Shown here: in pieces, positions 37,446 through 46,296 of the stretch | How positions within the stretch are numbered: the first letter of the stretch is position 1 | Layout of the letters: the number at the start of each line of letters is the position of its first letter | Assembly (NCBI GenBank): GCA_965243615.1 | Contig: CBDEVO010000003.1 | Coordinates: 5,828,001-5,892,000 of the forward strand | Direction of reading: 5' to 3' | Source: JAJEEA01 sp965243615 | GTDB lineage: Bacteria; Acidobacteriota; Vicinamibacteria; Vicinamibacterales; UBA8438 | DNA: 64,000 bases | Made by a program: the position numbers and the translations under genes | The notes under the pieces: model-generated | Seen by the model: the letters and a program-made list of their open reading frames with translations, nothing else | Told to the model about the DNA's origin: nothing | Databases searched by the model: none

Positions 37446-37458
37446 ACACATATTGTCA
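37446..37458. promoter_or_regulatory. Operator-like palindrome 2, GACA-N5-TGTC
   Basis: GACACATATTGTC: the same GACA and TGTC arms around an AT-rich five-base centre, 44 bp (about four helical turns) upstream of site 1 relative to pilB. Confidence 0.5.
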
Positions 37459-37688
37459 TATCGCCGGCAGGTCGGCATGCGGCGGGCCGACGTGGAGCCG
37501 CCGCAGAGTCGCGGCGGGCCCGTGCGCGGCGGGCGGCGGCGCTCCATCCCGGGCTGGCAGATGACGGGGTCGACGGCGAGCGCGTGCGCGACGGGCGCGG
37601 CGGGGAAGGGCGAGGGAAGCCGCAAGGAGCGGTGGGAAACGGGAGAGCGGGCCGCGGACGGGCGGCGCGCCGGCCCCGCGGGGCGCCG
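37459..37688. other. Intergenic region between pilB promoter and pdaD
   Basis: GC-rich with no supported gene; nothing recognisable apart from general purine-rich sequence at about 37600-37660. With the sites above it forms a 348-bp gap. Confidence 0.5.
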
Positions 37689-38240
37689 TCAGCCGACGAT
37701 GACGGCGCCCGCGACGACGGTCGTCCAGAGCCCCTGCTTGTCGCCCACCGCGGTCTGGGTGACGGCCTGGGTCCGGACGATCTTGTTCGACAGGCGGTAG
37801 ACCTCCTTCTTCTCGTCCCAGCTCTTGTCGGGGTCGAACTCGAGGCCCAGGGTGGTGGCGAGCATCTCCGCCGCCAGCTCCTCGGCGTAGTCGCCGGCGG
37901 TCTCCTCGTTCTCGCCGAAGCTGTGATGCTCGGACAGGTAGCCGAACAGCCGGCGGTCGCGCGGAATCGCGACCCCGATCGACGCCGCCACCATTCGGTG
38001 GGGCTCGCGGGTCGCCGCCTCCGACATCACCGCGAACGCGATCTGGCCCGGCTTGAGCTTCCGGACCCCGGTGGCCCTCGGCAGAATGCGACAGCCCGGG
38101 GGAAAGATGCTGGACACGCGGACGAGATTGCAGGCGGCGATGTCGGCGGACCGCAGCGCCAGCTCGAACGAGGTCAGCTTCTCGCGGTGCTTGCCGACAC
38201 CCTTGGTGAAGAACAGCTCCTTGGGAACGAGTTCGATCAC
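37689..38240 (-). CDS. pdaD: Pyruvoyl-dependent arginine decarboxylase
   Basis: 183 residues. Converts arginine to agmatine, the first step of a polyamine route. It self-cleaves at Ser-Ser in NLVRVSSIFPPGCRI (S43/S44) to give the pyruvoyl group on the new alpha chain. LKPGQIAFAVMSEAATREPHRMVAASIGVAIP and YLSEHHSFGENEETAGDYAEELAAEML are conserved family segments. Start GTG 38240 (IELVPKELFFTKGVG after it); an upstream frame is open but without conserved sequence. A stand-alone gene; no agmatinase or agmatine deiminase is nearby. Confidence 0.92.
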   Translation of the reverse strand: MIELVPKELFFTKGVGKHREKLTSFELALRSADIAACNLVRVSSIFPPGCRILPRATGVRKLKPGQIAFAVMSEAATREPHRMVAASIGVAIPRDRRLFGYLSEHHSFGENEETAGDYAEELAAEMLATTLGLEFDPDKSWDEKKEVYRLSNKIVRTQAVTQTAVGDKQGLWTTVVAGAVIVG

Positions 38241-38674
38241 GTGGCTCTGCCGGGGAGGAGTTGCGGGCGACCGGAAGCGCCGCCGGGAATCCGGCGGAAC
38301 GCTCGAGACGCAGTTGTTCGACCGTAGTGCAACCGGCCGCGGGCTGTCAAGGACGGGCGGCACGCGGCAGCGCCCCAGGTCGAATCGCGACTCTGCCCGA
38401 CACCCGGGAACGGCACGGGTGGTCCGGTTGGATTGAACATTTCGCCGGTCCGGGGCGTATACGGTATGACGGCCCGGCGCAGCCAGGAGTCTGCGCCGGG
38501 CCGCGGCGTTGGACTCCCGGAGGGCCGGTTGGGCCAAGCGAAACCGGAGGCGGCGATTGCCGCCGCGGGCGAACCGGTCGGCGAGCACGCGAGGGGACTA
38601 CCGAGGGTTGGAGAGGGTAAAATAGCAGGTTGCCGTCGGCGGCCGAAACGGACTTCTCGTACACAATTCGAGCC
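38241..38674. other. Divergent region between pdaD and the Yip1-like gene
   Basis: 434 bp without a supported gene. It holds a dispersed repeat (38485-38560). TTGAAC (38433) and TATACG (38458) are 19 bp apart, too wide for a confident promoter; TAAAAT at about 38620 is a possible -10 box for the Yip1-like gene without a clear -35. Confidence 0.5.
38485..38560 (+). repeat. Dispersed repeat, copy 6 (not at a stop codon)
   Basis: AGGAGTCTGCGCCGGGCCGC, then GGCGTTGGACTCCCGGAGG, GCCGGTTGGGCCAAGCG and CCGGAGGCGGCGATTGCCG. Faces the Yip1-like gene. The only full intergenic copy without a stop codon at its head: CAGGAG replaces TAGGAG and the upstream gene is divergent. Confidence 0.8.
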
Positions 38675-39409
38675 ATGACCGAAGAGATCGACGCGGCGCG
38701 ACCCGGGGACGGACCTTCACCGAACCTCGCGGCACGCCTGTTCGGGGTGCTCCTGTCGCCGCGCTCCACGTTCGCCGCGATCGTGGCCCGGCCCCGGCCG
38801 TTCGGGGCCCTCGTGGCCACCTGCCTCTGCGCAGCCGTCGCCGCCGGCTGGCTGTCCAGCACCGAGTTGGGCCAGCAGATGATCCTGGAGCAGCAGATCG
38901 ACAGCATGGAAGCGTTCGGCATGACGGTCTCGGACGAGGTCTACGCCGAGATGGAACGCAACCTCGAGAGAACCGGGTACTTCGCCGCCCTGGGCCCCAT
39001 CGTCTCCTTCCCGATCGTCACGGTCATCATCGCCGGGCTCGTGTGGACCACCTGCTACGTCATCCTCGGAGCGCACGCACCCTTCAAGGCGATGTACGCG
39101 GTCGTCACCCACGCCGGGGCCGTCACCATCGTCCAGCAGGTGTTCACGGTGCCCCTCAACTACATGCGCGGCGCCATGAGCGTACCCACGACGGTGTCGG
39201 CGCTGCTGCCGATGCTCGAGGAAGGCACCTTCATCCAGCGGACGCTCGGCTTCGTCGAGCTCTTCCTGGTATGGCAACTGTTTCTGCTCGCGGTGGGCAC
39301 CGGGGTTCTCTTCAAGCGGCGCACGGGCCCCATCGCAACCACGTTCTACAGCCTGTACGCGGTGATCGCGATCGCGGCCGGGTTCTTCCTGTCTCGCCTG
39401 GGAGGGTGA
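38675..39409 (+). CDS. Yip1-domain membrane protein
   Basis: 244 residues. The N-terminus (LAARLFGVLLSPRSTFAAIVARPRPFGALV) is the usual start of bacterial Yip1 domain proteins, with about five membrane segments: about 47-66, 110-135 (SFPIVTVIIAGLVWTTCYVILGA), 140-160, 190-210 and 220-240. The role is unknown; such genes often precede efflux systems in Acidobacteria. ATG 38675. The next gene starts four bases after its stop, on a TTG whose RBS (GGAGGG) lies in its last codons, so the two are coupled. Confidence 0.8.
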   Translation: MTEEIDAARPGDGPSPNLAARLFGVLLSPRSTFAAIVARPRPFGALVATCLCAAVAAGWLSSTELGQQMILEQQIDSMEAFGMTVSDEVYAEMERNLERTGYFAALGPIVSFPIVTVIIAGLVWTTCYVILGAHAPFKAMYAVVTHAGAVTIVQQVFTVPLNYMRGAMSVPTTVSALLPMLEEGTFIQRTLGFVELFLVWQLFLLAVGTGVLFKRRTGPIATTFYSLYAVIAIAAGFFLSRLGG

Positions 39410-39413
39410 TCCG

Positions 39414-40760
39414 TTGACCGCTTCCCGCAAGGCCGTCCTCATCGCGGCGATCGTGGTCATCGGGACCGCGGTCGTGTACATCAACCTGACGTTCGAGCGC
39501 GCCACCGGTCCCCAGGTGGAGGTCGAGGCGGTCGAGCGCCGCTACCTCGAGGCCATCGTGTCCGCGCCGGGCACCATCGTGCCCCAGCTCACCGTCGACA
39601 TCAGCGCGAACACGATGGGCCAGGTGACCCGGCTCGAGTTCGACGAGGGGCAGCGCGTCGCGGTCGGCGACTTCCTGCTCGAGATCGATCCGGAGACCCT
39701 GCGCGCGGCCGTCGACCGGGGCGAGGCGGCGCTGCAGGCGTCGCGCTCGGCCCAGCGGCAGGCCGAGGTCACGGTGCAGACGGCGCGGGTCAACCTCGAG
39801 CTCGCCCGCGACAACCTGGAGCGGCAGGAGCACCTGTGGGGGCTGCGGCTCGTCTCGCGCGAGGCCTACGAGCAGGCGCTGAACGACGTCGCCCTCAGGG
39901 AGACCGAGCTGGAGGCGCGGGAAGTGGAGGTCGCCACCCAGGCCCAGCGCATCCGCCAGGAGGAGGCCAACCTCGAGAGCGCGCGGTACGAGCTGACCAA
40001 GGTGACGATCACCTCGCCCATCTCCGGCGTCGTTACCCGGCGCAACATCGAGGAGGGCGAGACCGTCGTCGTCGGCACCATGAACAACCAGGGCACGGTG
40101 CTGGCCACCATCGCCGACCTCTCGGTCATAGAAGCCGAGGTGGAGGTCGACGAGACCGACATCCCCGGCGTCGAGCTCGGGCAGCTCGCGACCGTGACCA
40201 TCGACGCGTTCCCCGACGACGAGTTCTCCGGCGTCGTGACCGAGATCGGCAACAGCCCCATCAACCCCGTCGGCGCCGGCGCCGCGGCCGGCGCCGCGGG
40301 CAGCCAGGCGACGACGTTCAAGGTCGTCGTGACCCTCGACGAGGCGATTCCCGGCGTGCGCCCGGGCTTCACGTGCACCGCGGACATCACCACCGCCATC
40401 CGGCCCGACTCGCTGGCGATACCGATACAGGCGTCCACCGTGCGCGAGGTGGTGCTGGACGCGAACGGGACCGTGGTGCCCACGGACCCGGGACCGCGGG
40501 GCCGGAGCGTCGTCTCCGCCGCCGAGGCGGCGGACCTCGCGGCGGGAGAGACCGAGGAGGAGCTCGAGGGCGTGTTCGTGGCCCGCCAGGGCCGCGCGGT
40601 GTTCGTGCCCGTCGACACCGGCATCGCTGGCGAGCGCTACTTCGAGGCGCTCTCGGGCGTGGCGGAAGGCGACCTCATCGTCACCGGACCGTTCAGCGAG
40701 GTGCGCAACCTCGCCGACGGCGACTCCATCCGGGTGGTGGAGAGTGCGACGCGTCGCTGA
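39414..40760 (+). CDS. Periplasmic adaptor (HlyD/MacA-like membrane fusion protein)
   Basis: 448 residues. Bridges inner-membrane permeases to an outer-membrane exit. An N-terminal anchor (about 7-24, AVLIAAIVVIGTAVVYI), a first barrel/lipoyl half (APGTIVPQLTVDISANTMGQVTRL), a long helical hairpin (about 100-190) and the second lipoyl half (VTITSPISGVVTRRNIEEGETVVVG). The beta-barrel (VEVDETDIPGVELGQLATVTIDAFPDDEFSGVV) follows. The start is TTG 39414 with GGAGGG at good spacing. The C-terminal region has an insert of about 60 residues (PTDPGPRGRSVVSAAEAADLAAG). It overlaps the next gene by 17 bases. Confidence 0.9.
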   Translation: MTASRKAVLIAAIVVIGTAVVYINLTFERATGPQVEVEAVERRYLEAIVSAPGTIVPQLTVDISANTMGQVTRLEFDEGQRVAVGDFLLEIDPETLRAAVDRGEAALQASRSAQRQAEVTVQTARVNLELARDNLERQEHLWGLRLVSREAYEQALNDVALRETELEAREVEVATQAQRIRQEEANLESARYELTKVTITSPISGVVTRRNIEEGETVVVGTMNNQGTVLATIADLSVIEAEVEVDETDIPGVELGQLATVTIDAFPDDEFSGVVTEIGNSPINPVGAGAAAGAAGSQATTFKVVVTLDEAIPGVRPGFTCTADITTAIRPDSLAIPIQASTVREVVLDANGTVVPTDPGPRGRSVVSAAEAADLAAGETEEELEGVFVARQGRAVFVPVDTGIAGERYFEALSGVAEGDLIVTGPFSEVRNLADGDSIRVVESATRR

Positions 40761-41967
40761 CCTCACGGGCATCGCCCTCCGCGCCATCTGGGCCAACAAG
40801 CTCAGGTCCACCCTCACGATTCTCGGCAACATCGTGGCGGTGGCCTCGATCATCGCGGTGGTGTCGCTGATCCAGGGCGTCAACGCGGAGGTCGGCAACG
40901 CCATCGTCTCGCAGTTCGGCCCGGACTCGTTCGTCATCGAGCGCACCCCGATGGTCATGACCGAGGCCGACATCGAGGCGACCAGGAACAATCCCCGCGT
41001 GTCGCTCGACGACGCCGAGGCCATCCGCCAGTTCGGCCGCAGCGTCGGCGCGGTCATGGCCCAGTCGGGGCGAAGCGGCGAGGTCCGCTACCGCGACCGC
41101 GTGCTCGAGAACGTGAGAATCCGGGGCGTGACGCGCGATTACGTCGAGTTCCCGACGTTCACGGCCGAGCTCGGGCGCCTCATCAACCGCACCGAGGTCG
41201 ATCGCAACCGCGGCGTCGCGTTGCTGGGCGCGGAGACCGCCGACCGCCTGTTCGACCAGCTCGACCCCATAGACCGCCGCATCAAGGTCCAGGGCGTGAA
41301 CTTCCGCGTCGTCGGGGTCAGCGAGCCGACCCTCGCCGCGTTCGGGCAGTCGCAGGACGAGTTCGTCATCATTCCGATGGGCCAGTTCCGCAAGCTGTTC
41401 GGGGCGCGCCCGTCGATCACCCTGCGGGTCCGCTCCGACACGCCGGAGGCCTTCGACCGCGCCGTCGACGAGGCGACGGTGGCCCTGCGCATCGAGCGGC
41501 AACTGCGCGCCACCGAGGAGAACGACTTCGGGCTGTTCACGTCGGGGGCGGTGCTGGGACTCTACCAGCAGGCCACCACCGGCATCTTCGCGGTGCTGGT
41601 GGGCATCGTCAGCCTGTCGCTGGTGGTGGGGGGCATCGTCATCATGAACATCATGCTGATGGTGGTCTCCGAGCGCACGCGGGAGATCGGGCTGCGCAAG
41701 GCTCTGGGGGCCCGTCGCCGCGACCTCCTCTGGCAGATCCTGGCCGAGTCGGTGATCCTGTCCGTCGCCGGCGGCCTGATCGGGACCGCGTTCGGGTTCG
41801 CGGTGGCGATCGGGCTGAGCTCCATGACGCCGATCACCGCCGCCGTGCACCCGTGGTCGGTGGTGCTGGGCATCACGATGACGGCGGCGGTAGGGCTGTT
41901 CTTCGGGCTGTATCCCGCGTCGAGGGCGGCGTCGCTGGATCCCATCACGGCGCTGGGCCGCGCCTGA
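40744..41967 (+). CDS. MacB-like ABC transporter permease 1
   Basis: 407 residues. A membrane segment near the N-terminus (TILGNIVAVASIIAVVSLI), a periplasmic MacB_PCD domain (about 50-260), and three C-terminal membrane segments of the FtsX fold (IFAVLVGIVSLSLVVGGIVIMNIMLMVVSERTREIGLRKALGARRRDLLWQILAESV). No nucleotide-binding domain is present, and no gene for one is adjacent. GTG 40744 overlaps the adaptor stop. ERTREIGLRKALGA is the coupling-helix region that would contact the ATPase. Confidence 0.9.
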   Translation: MRRVADLTGIALRAIWANKLRSTLTILGNIVAVASIIAVVSLIQGVNAEVGNAIVSQFGPDSFVIERTPMVMTEADIEATRNNPRVSLDDAEAIRQFGRSVGAVMAQSGRSGEVRYRDRVLENVRIRGVTRDYVEFPTFTAELGRLINRTEVDRNRGVALLGAETADRLFDQLDPIDRRIKVQGVNFRVVGVSEPTLAAFGQSQDEFVIIPMGQFRKLFGARPSITLRVRSDTPEAFDRAVDEATVALRIERQLRATEENDFGLFTSGAVLGLYQQATTGIFAVLVGIVSLSLVVGGIVIMNIMLMVVSERTREIGLRKALGARRRDLLWQILAESVILSVAGGLIGTAFGFAVAIGLSSMTPITAAVHPWSVVLGITMTAAVGLFFGLYPASRAASLDPITALGRA

Positions 41968-42100
41968 CTCGGCCGAAGGCCCCAGGGTGACGACCCCGCG
42001 CCGCACCGAGACGCGCGGGGGAGGCTGCGAGTTGCCGGGCCGCGCTCGGGCGAAGGACGCCCGGGCCTGACAGAGCGACACGAGGGGAACCGACGAATCG

Positions 42101-43393
42101 ATGGCCAAGCGGTCCTACGGCGGCCTGTTCGGCGAGATCGTGACGATGGCGGTGGCCACGCTGCGCGACCAGAAGGCGCGGTCGAGCTTGACCATCCTCG
42201 GCGTGGTCATCGGGATCATGTCCATCGTCGGCAGCACGTCGCTGATCCGGGGGCTCGACCAGTCGCTGCGCGACACCATCGAGACGATGGGGCCGGACAC
42301 CATCATGCTGACGAAGTTCTCGGCCATCAGCATGGGCTCGGGCGAGGAGTTCATGGAGCTCATCCGCCGCCCGAACCTCACCACCGCGGACGCGGAGGCC
42401 ATCGAGCGCCAGGCCGATTCGCTCGCCTCCGTGGCCGTCGTGCTCGGACAGGGGGGCCCCCCCACCCAGGAGCGAGTCTATTACCGGTCGGAGCAGACGA
42501 AGCCGATCATGATCTTCGGCACCACCTCCGACTATCCGGACGTGCAACCCGTGGAACTCGTGGAGGGCCGTTTCTTCACGCCGGGCGAGACCCGCCGGCG
42601 GACGCGGGTGGCGGTGCTGGGCCATACGCCGACCCAGGCCCTCTTCCCGAACACCGATCCCATCGGGAAACGCGTCCGCATCGGGACCGGCCGCTACACG
42701 GTGATCGGGGTGGTCGGGGAGACGCCCAGCCCCGGCGGCTTCAACATGGGGCAGGACGACTTCGTCCTCGTTCCCCACACCACCTATCAGAAGCAGTTCG
42801 GGATCAGGGCGCGGCGGGCCTTCGGCGGCGTGATGCGCGCGGTGATGATTGCGGCGGCCCCCCGCGAGGGCGTCGATCCAGAGGTCGCCGTCAGGGACAT
42901 CGAGCGCGTCATGCGCATCCGGCACGGGCTGCGGCTCGACGAGCCGAACGACTTCGAGTTCATCACCCAGGACGCGATGCTCGCGCTGTGGGACCAGATC
43001 AGCGGCGCCACGTTCCTGTCCCTGATCGTCATCTCCTCGATCGCGCTGATGGTCGGGGGCATCGGGGTGATGGCGATCATGACGATCTCGGTGACCGACC
43101 GCACCCGCGAGATCGGCACCCGCCGGGCCCTCGGGGCGAGACAGAAGGAGATTCTCTGGCAGTTCCTGCTCGAGGCCGCCTGCCTTACCGGCATCGGCGG
43201 GCTGATCGGCATCCTCCTCGGCAGCGGCATCGGCCTCGGGATTCACTGGGCCACCGGGTTCCCGGTCTCGCTGCCCTGGTGGTCGTTCGCCCTCGGCCTG
43301 GGGTTCTCCTGCGGCGTCGGCATCGTCTTCGGCATGTACCCGGCCATCAAGGCCTCCAGCCTCGACCCCATCGAAGCCCTGCGCTACGAATAG
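42101..43393 (+). CDS. MacB-like ABC transporter permease 2
   Basis: 430 residues, the same layout as its neighbour: KARSSLTILGVVIGIMSIVGSTSLIRGLDQ, a periplasmic MacB_PCD domain, and FLSLIVISSIALMVGGIGVMAIMTISVTDRTREIGTRRALGARQKEILWQFLLEA. A paralogue of permease 1, so the pair may form a heterodimer. ATG 42101; no clear RBS (GAGGGG 18 bases upstream is far). No ATPase is encoded in this region. 133 bp after permease 1. Confidence 0.9.
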   Translation: MAKRSYGGLFGEIVTMAVATLRDQKARSSLTILGVVIGIMSIVGSTSLIRGLDQSLRDTIETMGPDTIMLTKFSAISMGSGEEFMELIRRPNLTTADAEAIERQADSLASVAVVLGQGGPPTQERVYYRSEQTKPIMIFGTTSDYPDVQPVELVEGRFFTPGETRRRTRVAVLGHTPTQALFPNTDPIGKRVRIGTGRYTVIGVVGETPSPGGFNMGQDDFVLVPHTTYQKQFGIRARRAFGGVMRAVMIAAAPREGVDPEVAVRDIERVMRIRHGLRLDEPNDFEFITQDAMLALWDQISGATFLSLIVISSIALMVGGIGVMAIMTISVTDRTREIGTRRALGARQKEILWQFLLEAACLTGIGGLIGILLGSGIGLGIHWATGFPVSLPWWSFALGLGFSCGVGIVFGMYPAIKASSLDPIEALRYE

Positions 43394-43419
43394 GCGGCGA
43401 TCCGACGGACCGCGGCCGC

Positions 43420-43448
43420 TTGAGCGGGCGCCCGGACTGGCGTAGCAT
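43420..43448 (+). promoter_or_regulatory. Candidate promoter for the EF-G paralogue
   Basis: TTGAGC (43420-43425), a 17-bp spacer and TAGCAT (43443-43448), about 119 bp before the ATG. Confidence 0.4.
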
Positions 43449-43566
43449 GTGGGTTTGCGCCGGCAGCGGACCAGGGGCACGGCTGCCCCGGCGGCGAAGG
43501 CTGCCGCCTCGACGAGTGCGTTCCACGGACGGCCAGGAATCTGCGGCGTAGGAGGAAACCCGAGTC

Positions 43567-45648
43567 ATGAAAGTGTACGATGCGGACCAGATCCGTAATG
43601 TCGCGTTGGTGGGACACAGCGGCGCCGGCAAGACACAGCTCGCCTCGGCCCTCCTGTTCGACGCCGGCGCCGTCAACCGCCTCGGCGCCGTCGACGACGG
43701 CACCACCGTCACCGACTACGACGAGGAGGAGATCGCGCGCAAGCACACGCTCTCGTCGAGCACCGCGTTCGCGGAGTGGAAGAAGACGAAGATCAACGTC
43801 GTCGACACGCCGGGCATGGCCAACTTCTTCAGCGACGCCTGCTGCGCCCTGCGGGTGGCCGACGCCGCCCTCGTGGTGGTGGACGCGGTGGCGGGCTCGG
43901 AGGTGCTGACCGAGAAGGTGTGGGGCGTCGCCCAGGAGCTGGGCCTGCCCTGCGTGGTGGTGCTCAACCGCCTCGACCGGGAGCGGGCGAGCCTTTCCCG
44001 CTCGCTCGAGTCGCTGCACGAGGCCCTGGGCCGCACCGTGGTGCCCATCCACCTTCCCATCGGCGAGGAGAGGGACTTCCGGGGCGTGGTCGACCTCGTC
44101 GCCATGAGGGCGCTGACCTTCGACGCGGACGGCCGGACGATGTCCGCCGGCGACGTGCCGTCGGAGCTGGCCGACGACGCCAACGCGGCCCGCGAGGCGC
44201 TCATCGAGCTGGTCGCCGAGGCCGACGACGCCCTCATGGAGCAGTTCTTCGAGTCGGGCACCCTGACCCAGGAACAACTGGAGGCGGGGCTCAAGACGGC
44301 CACCGCGGGGCGGCAGGTGTTCCCCCTGGTGTGCACGTCGGCCACCGCCAACATCGGCATTCAGCCCCTGCTCGACGCCGTCCTCGCGTATCTTCCGTCC
44401 CCGACCCAGCGGACCCTGCCCGTGGTCGACGCCGAGGGGAACCCGGCCACGGCCGACCCGTCCGACGACGCCGCCCTGGTATGGAAGACCGTGGCCGACC
44501 CCTTCGCGGGGCGGATCACGATGTTCCGGGTGACGAACGGCTCGATCGCCGCCGATTCGACGGTCCAGAACGTCAGCCGGGGGATCGGCGAGCGCATCGG
44601 CGCCATCACCCTCATGCAGGGCAAGACCCAGACCGGCGTTCCCGAGATACGGGCGGGCGACCTCGGCGCCGTCGCCAAGCTGAAGGAGACCCGGACCGGG
44701 GACACGCTGGCCCCGAAGGAGGCGGCGTGGCGGTTCCCGCCGTTCCAGTTCACCGAGCCGGTGCTGTCCTACGCCATCGAGCCGAAGAGCCGGGGGGACG
44801 AGGAGAAGATCAGCACCGCCCTCCAGCGGCTGCAGGAGGAGGACCCCACCATCCGCTATGCGCGCGACGCGCAGACCTCGCAGCTTCTGCTCTCCGGACA
44901 GGGACAGTTGCACATCGAGGTGACCGTCGCCAAGCTCAAGCGCCGCTTCGGGGTCGAGGTGAACCTGAAGCTGCCGCGGATCCCGTACCGCGAGACCATC
45001 AAGGCGTCCACCGAGGCGCACGGCCGCCACAAGAAGCAGACCGGCGGGCACGGCCAGTTCGGGGACTGCAAGATCAAGGTCGCGCCGCTGCCGCGGGGAG
45101 AGGACTTCCAGTTCGTGGACGAGATCTTCGGGGGGGCGATTCCCCGGGGGTTCATCCCCGCCGTCGAGAAGGGCATCCAGGAGGCGCGGACGCGCGGCTA
45201 TCTCGCGGGCTACCCGATGGTGGACTTCCAGGTCACCCTCTACGATGGATCGTTCCACCCCGTCGACTCGAACGAGATGTCATTCAAGATGGCGGGACGG
45301 CTCGCATTCCGCGACGCCATGTCGCGCGCGAAGCCCACGCTGCTGGAACCGGTCATGAACGTCGAGGTCTACGCGCCCAGCGACTACGCCGGCGACCTCA
45401 TGGGGGACCTGAACGGCCGCCGCGGCAAGATCGGCGGCATGGAGACGCGCGGCTCGTCGACGTCGATCAAGGCCGAGGTCCCGATGGCGGAGATGCTGAC
45501 CTACGAGCAGCAACTGACCTCGGCGACGGGCGGCCGCGGGTCGTACCACATGGAGTTCTCGCACTACGAAGAGGTGCCGGCGCACATCCTGCAGAAGGTG
45601 ATTGCCGAAGCCAAGGCGGAGCGGGACGGAGACGACCAGGAGGGCTGA
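43567..45648 (+). CDS. EF-G paralogue (EF-G2-like GTPase)
   Basis: 693 residues with all five EF-G domains. G1 is GHSGAGKT (16-23), G3 is DTPGMANF (80-87) and G4 NRLD (134-137). In the standard EF-G, G3 is DTPGHVDF and the His is needed for GTP hydrolysis; it is Met here. NKMD is replaced by NRLD. Domain 4 has HKKQTGGHGQFGDCKIKVAPL and domain 5 MEVSHYEEVP-type residues. RBS AGGAGG. The canonical EF-G starts the ribosomal cluster at the other window end. Role unknown; such paralogues are thought to have lost either translocation or recycling. Confidence 0.9.
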   Translation: MKVYDADQIRNVALVGHSGAGKTQLASALLFDAGAVNRLGAVDDGTTVTDYDEEEIARKHTLSSSTAFAEWKKTKINVVDTPGMANFFSDACCALRVADAALVVVDAVAGSEVLTEKVWGVAQELGLPCVVVLNRLDRERASLSRSLESLHEALGRTVVPIHLPIGEERDFRGVVDLVAMRALTFDADGRTMSAGDVPSELADDANAAREALIELVAEADDALMEQFFESGTLTQEQLEAGLKTATAGRQVFPLVCTSATANIGIQPLLDAVLAYLPSPTQRTLPVVDAEGNPATADPSDDAALVWKTVADPFAGRITMFRVTNGSIAADSTVQNVSRGIGERIGAITLMQGKTQTGVPEIRAGDLGAVAKLKETRTGDTLAPKEAAWRFPPFQFTEPVLSYAIEPKSRGDEEKISTALQRLQEEDPTIRYARDAQTSQLLLSGQGQLHIEVTVAKLKRRFGVEVNLKLPRIPYRETIKASTEAHGRHKKQTGGHGQFGDCKIKVAPLPRGEDFQFVDEIFGGAIPRGFIPAVEKGIQEARTRGYLAGYPMVDFQVTLYDGSFHPVDSNEMSFKMAGRLAFRDAMSRAKPTLLEPVMNVEVYAPSDYAGDLMGDLNGRRGKIGGMETRGSSTSIKAEVPMAEMLTYEQQLTSATGGRGSYHMEFSHYEEVPAHILQKVIAEAKAERDGDDQEG

Positions 45649-45713
45649 CACTCAGCGCCAACGAGGGGGGAACGCAGCGGCGAGGACGGCAAGAGCTGCC
45701 GAACTCCCTCGCG

Positions 45714-46238
45714 TCAGGCGGTGTCCTCGGACTTCTCGGCGTCCGGCCGGCGCAGGCGCTTCGCGGCGGCGCGCAGGCGGCCGCCCACGCCCTTCTTCGT
45801 CGAGACGTCCGACGGCGCCGCGTCATCGGCATCCCGATCCTGGCTCGGATCGTACTCGCTGCCCACCAGCTCGATCTGCGCGACCTCGGCCGCGTCGCCC
45901 TGGCGACGGCCGAGACGCAGCACGCGCGTATACCCGCCCGGCCGTTCGGCGAAACGGGGCGCAATGGTGCCGAACAGCTTGCCGGCGATCTGCTTGTCGG
46001 CGATGTCGCGCGCCACGAGCCGGCGCGCGTGCAGGGCGCGCGTGGTCTCCGCACCGTCCTCGAGGCCCCGCTTGGCCACCGTGATGAGTCGCTCGACGAA
46101 CGGACGCAGCTCCTTCGCCTTGGCGAGGGTCGTGTCGATCCGCTCGTGCCGCAACAGCATCGTGGCCTGATTGCGCAACGTGGCGAGTCGATGCTCGGTC
46201 ACCCGACCCAGCTTCCTGTGCGCTACTCGATGACGCAT
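45714..46238 (-). CDS. rplQ: 50S ribosomal protein L17
   Basis: 174 residues. The standard core MRHRVAHRKLGRVTEHRLATLRNQATMLL through RVLRLGRRQGDAAEVAQIELV covers the first 125 residues. A charged C-terminal tail of about 45 residues (SEYDPSQDRDADDAAPSDVSTKKG) is longer than in most bacteria. Last gene of the alpha operon; convergent with the EF-G paralogue over a 65-bp gap. Confidence 0.96.
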   Translation of the reverse strand: MRHRVAHRKLGRVTEHRLATLRNQATMLLRHERIDTTLAKAKELRPFVERLITVAKRGLEDGAETTRALHARRLVARDIADKQIAGKLFGTIAPRFAERPGGYTRVLRLGRRQGDAAEVAQIELVGSEYDPSQDRDADDAAPSDVSTKKGVGGRLRAAAKRLRRPDAEKSEDTA

Positions 46239-46296
46239 GCTTCCGTTTCCTCTCGTCCACCGGCCGACGAAGGGCCGTCCCGGCGGCGCGGACTCC

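Noticed and set aside
43530..43556. CAGGAATCTGCGGCGTAGGAG as another copy of the dispersed repeat arm
   Set aside because: Only a short stretch resembles the arm and it coincides with the RBS of the EF-G paralogue.
45649..45713. Bidirectional terminator between the EF-G paralogue and rplQ (CGGCA/TGCCG)
   Set aside because: A five-base stem without T-runs is not enough support.
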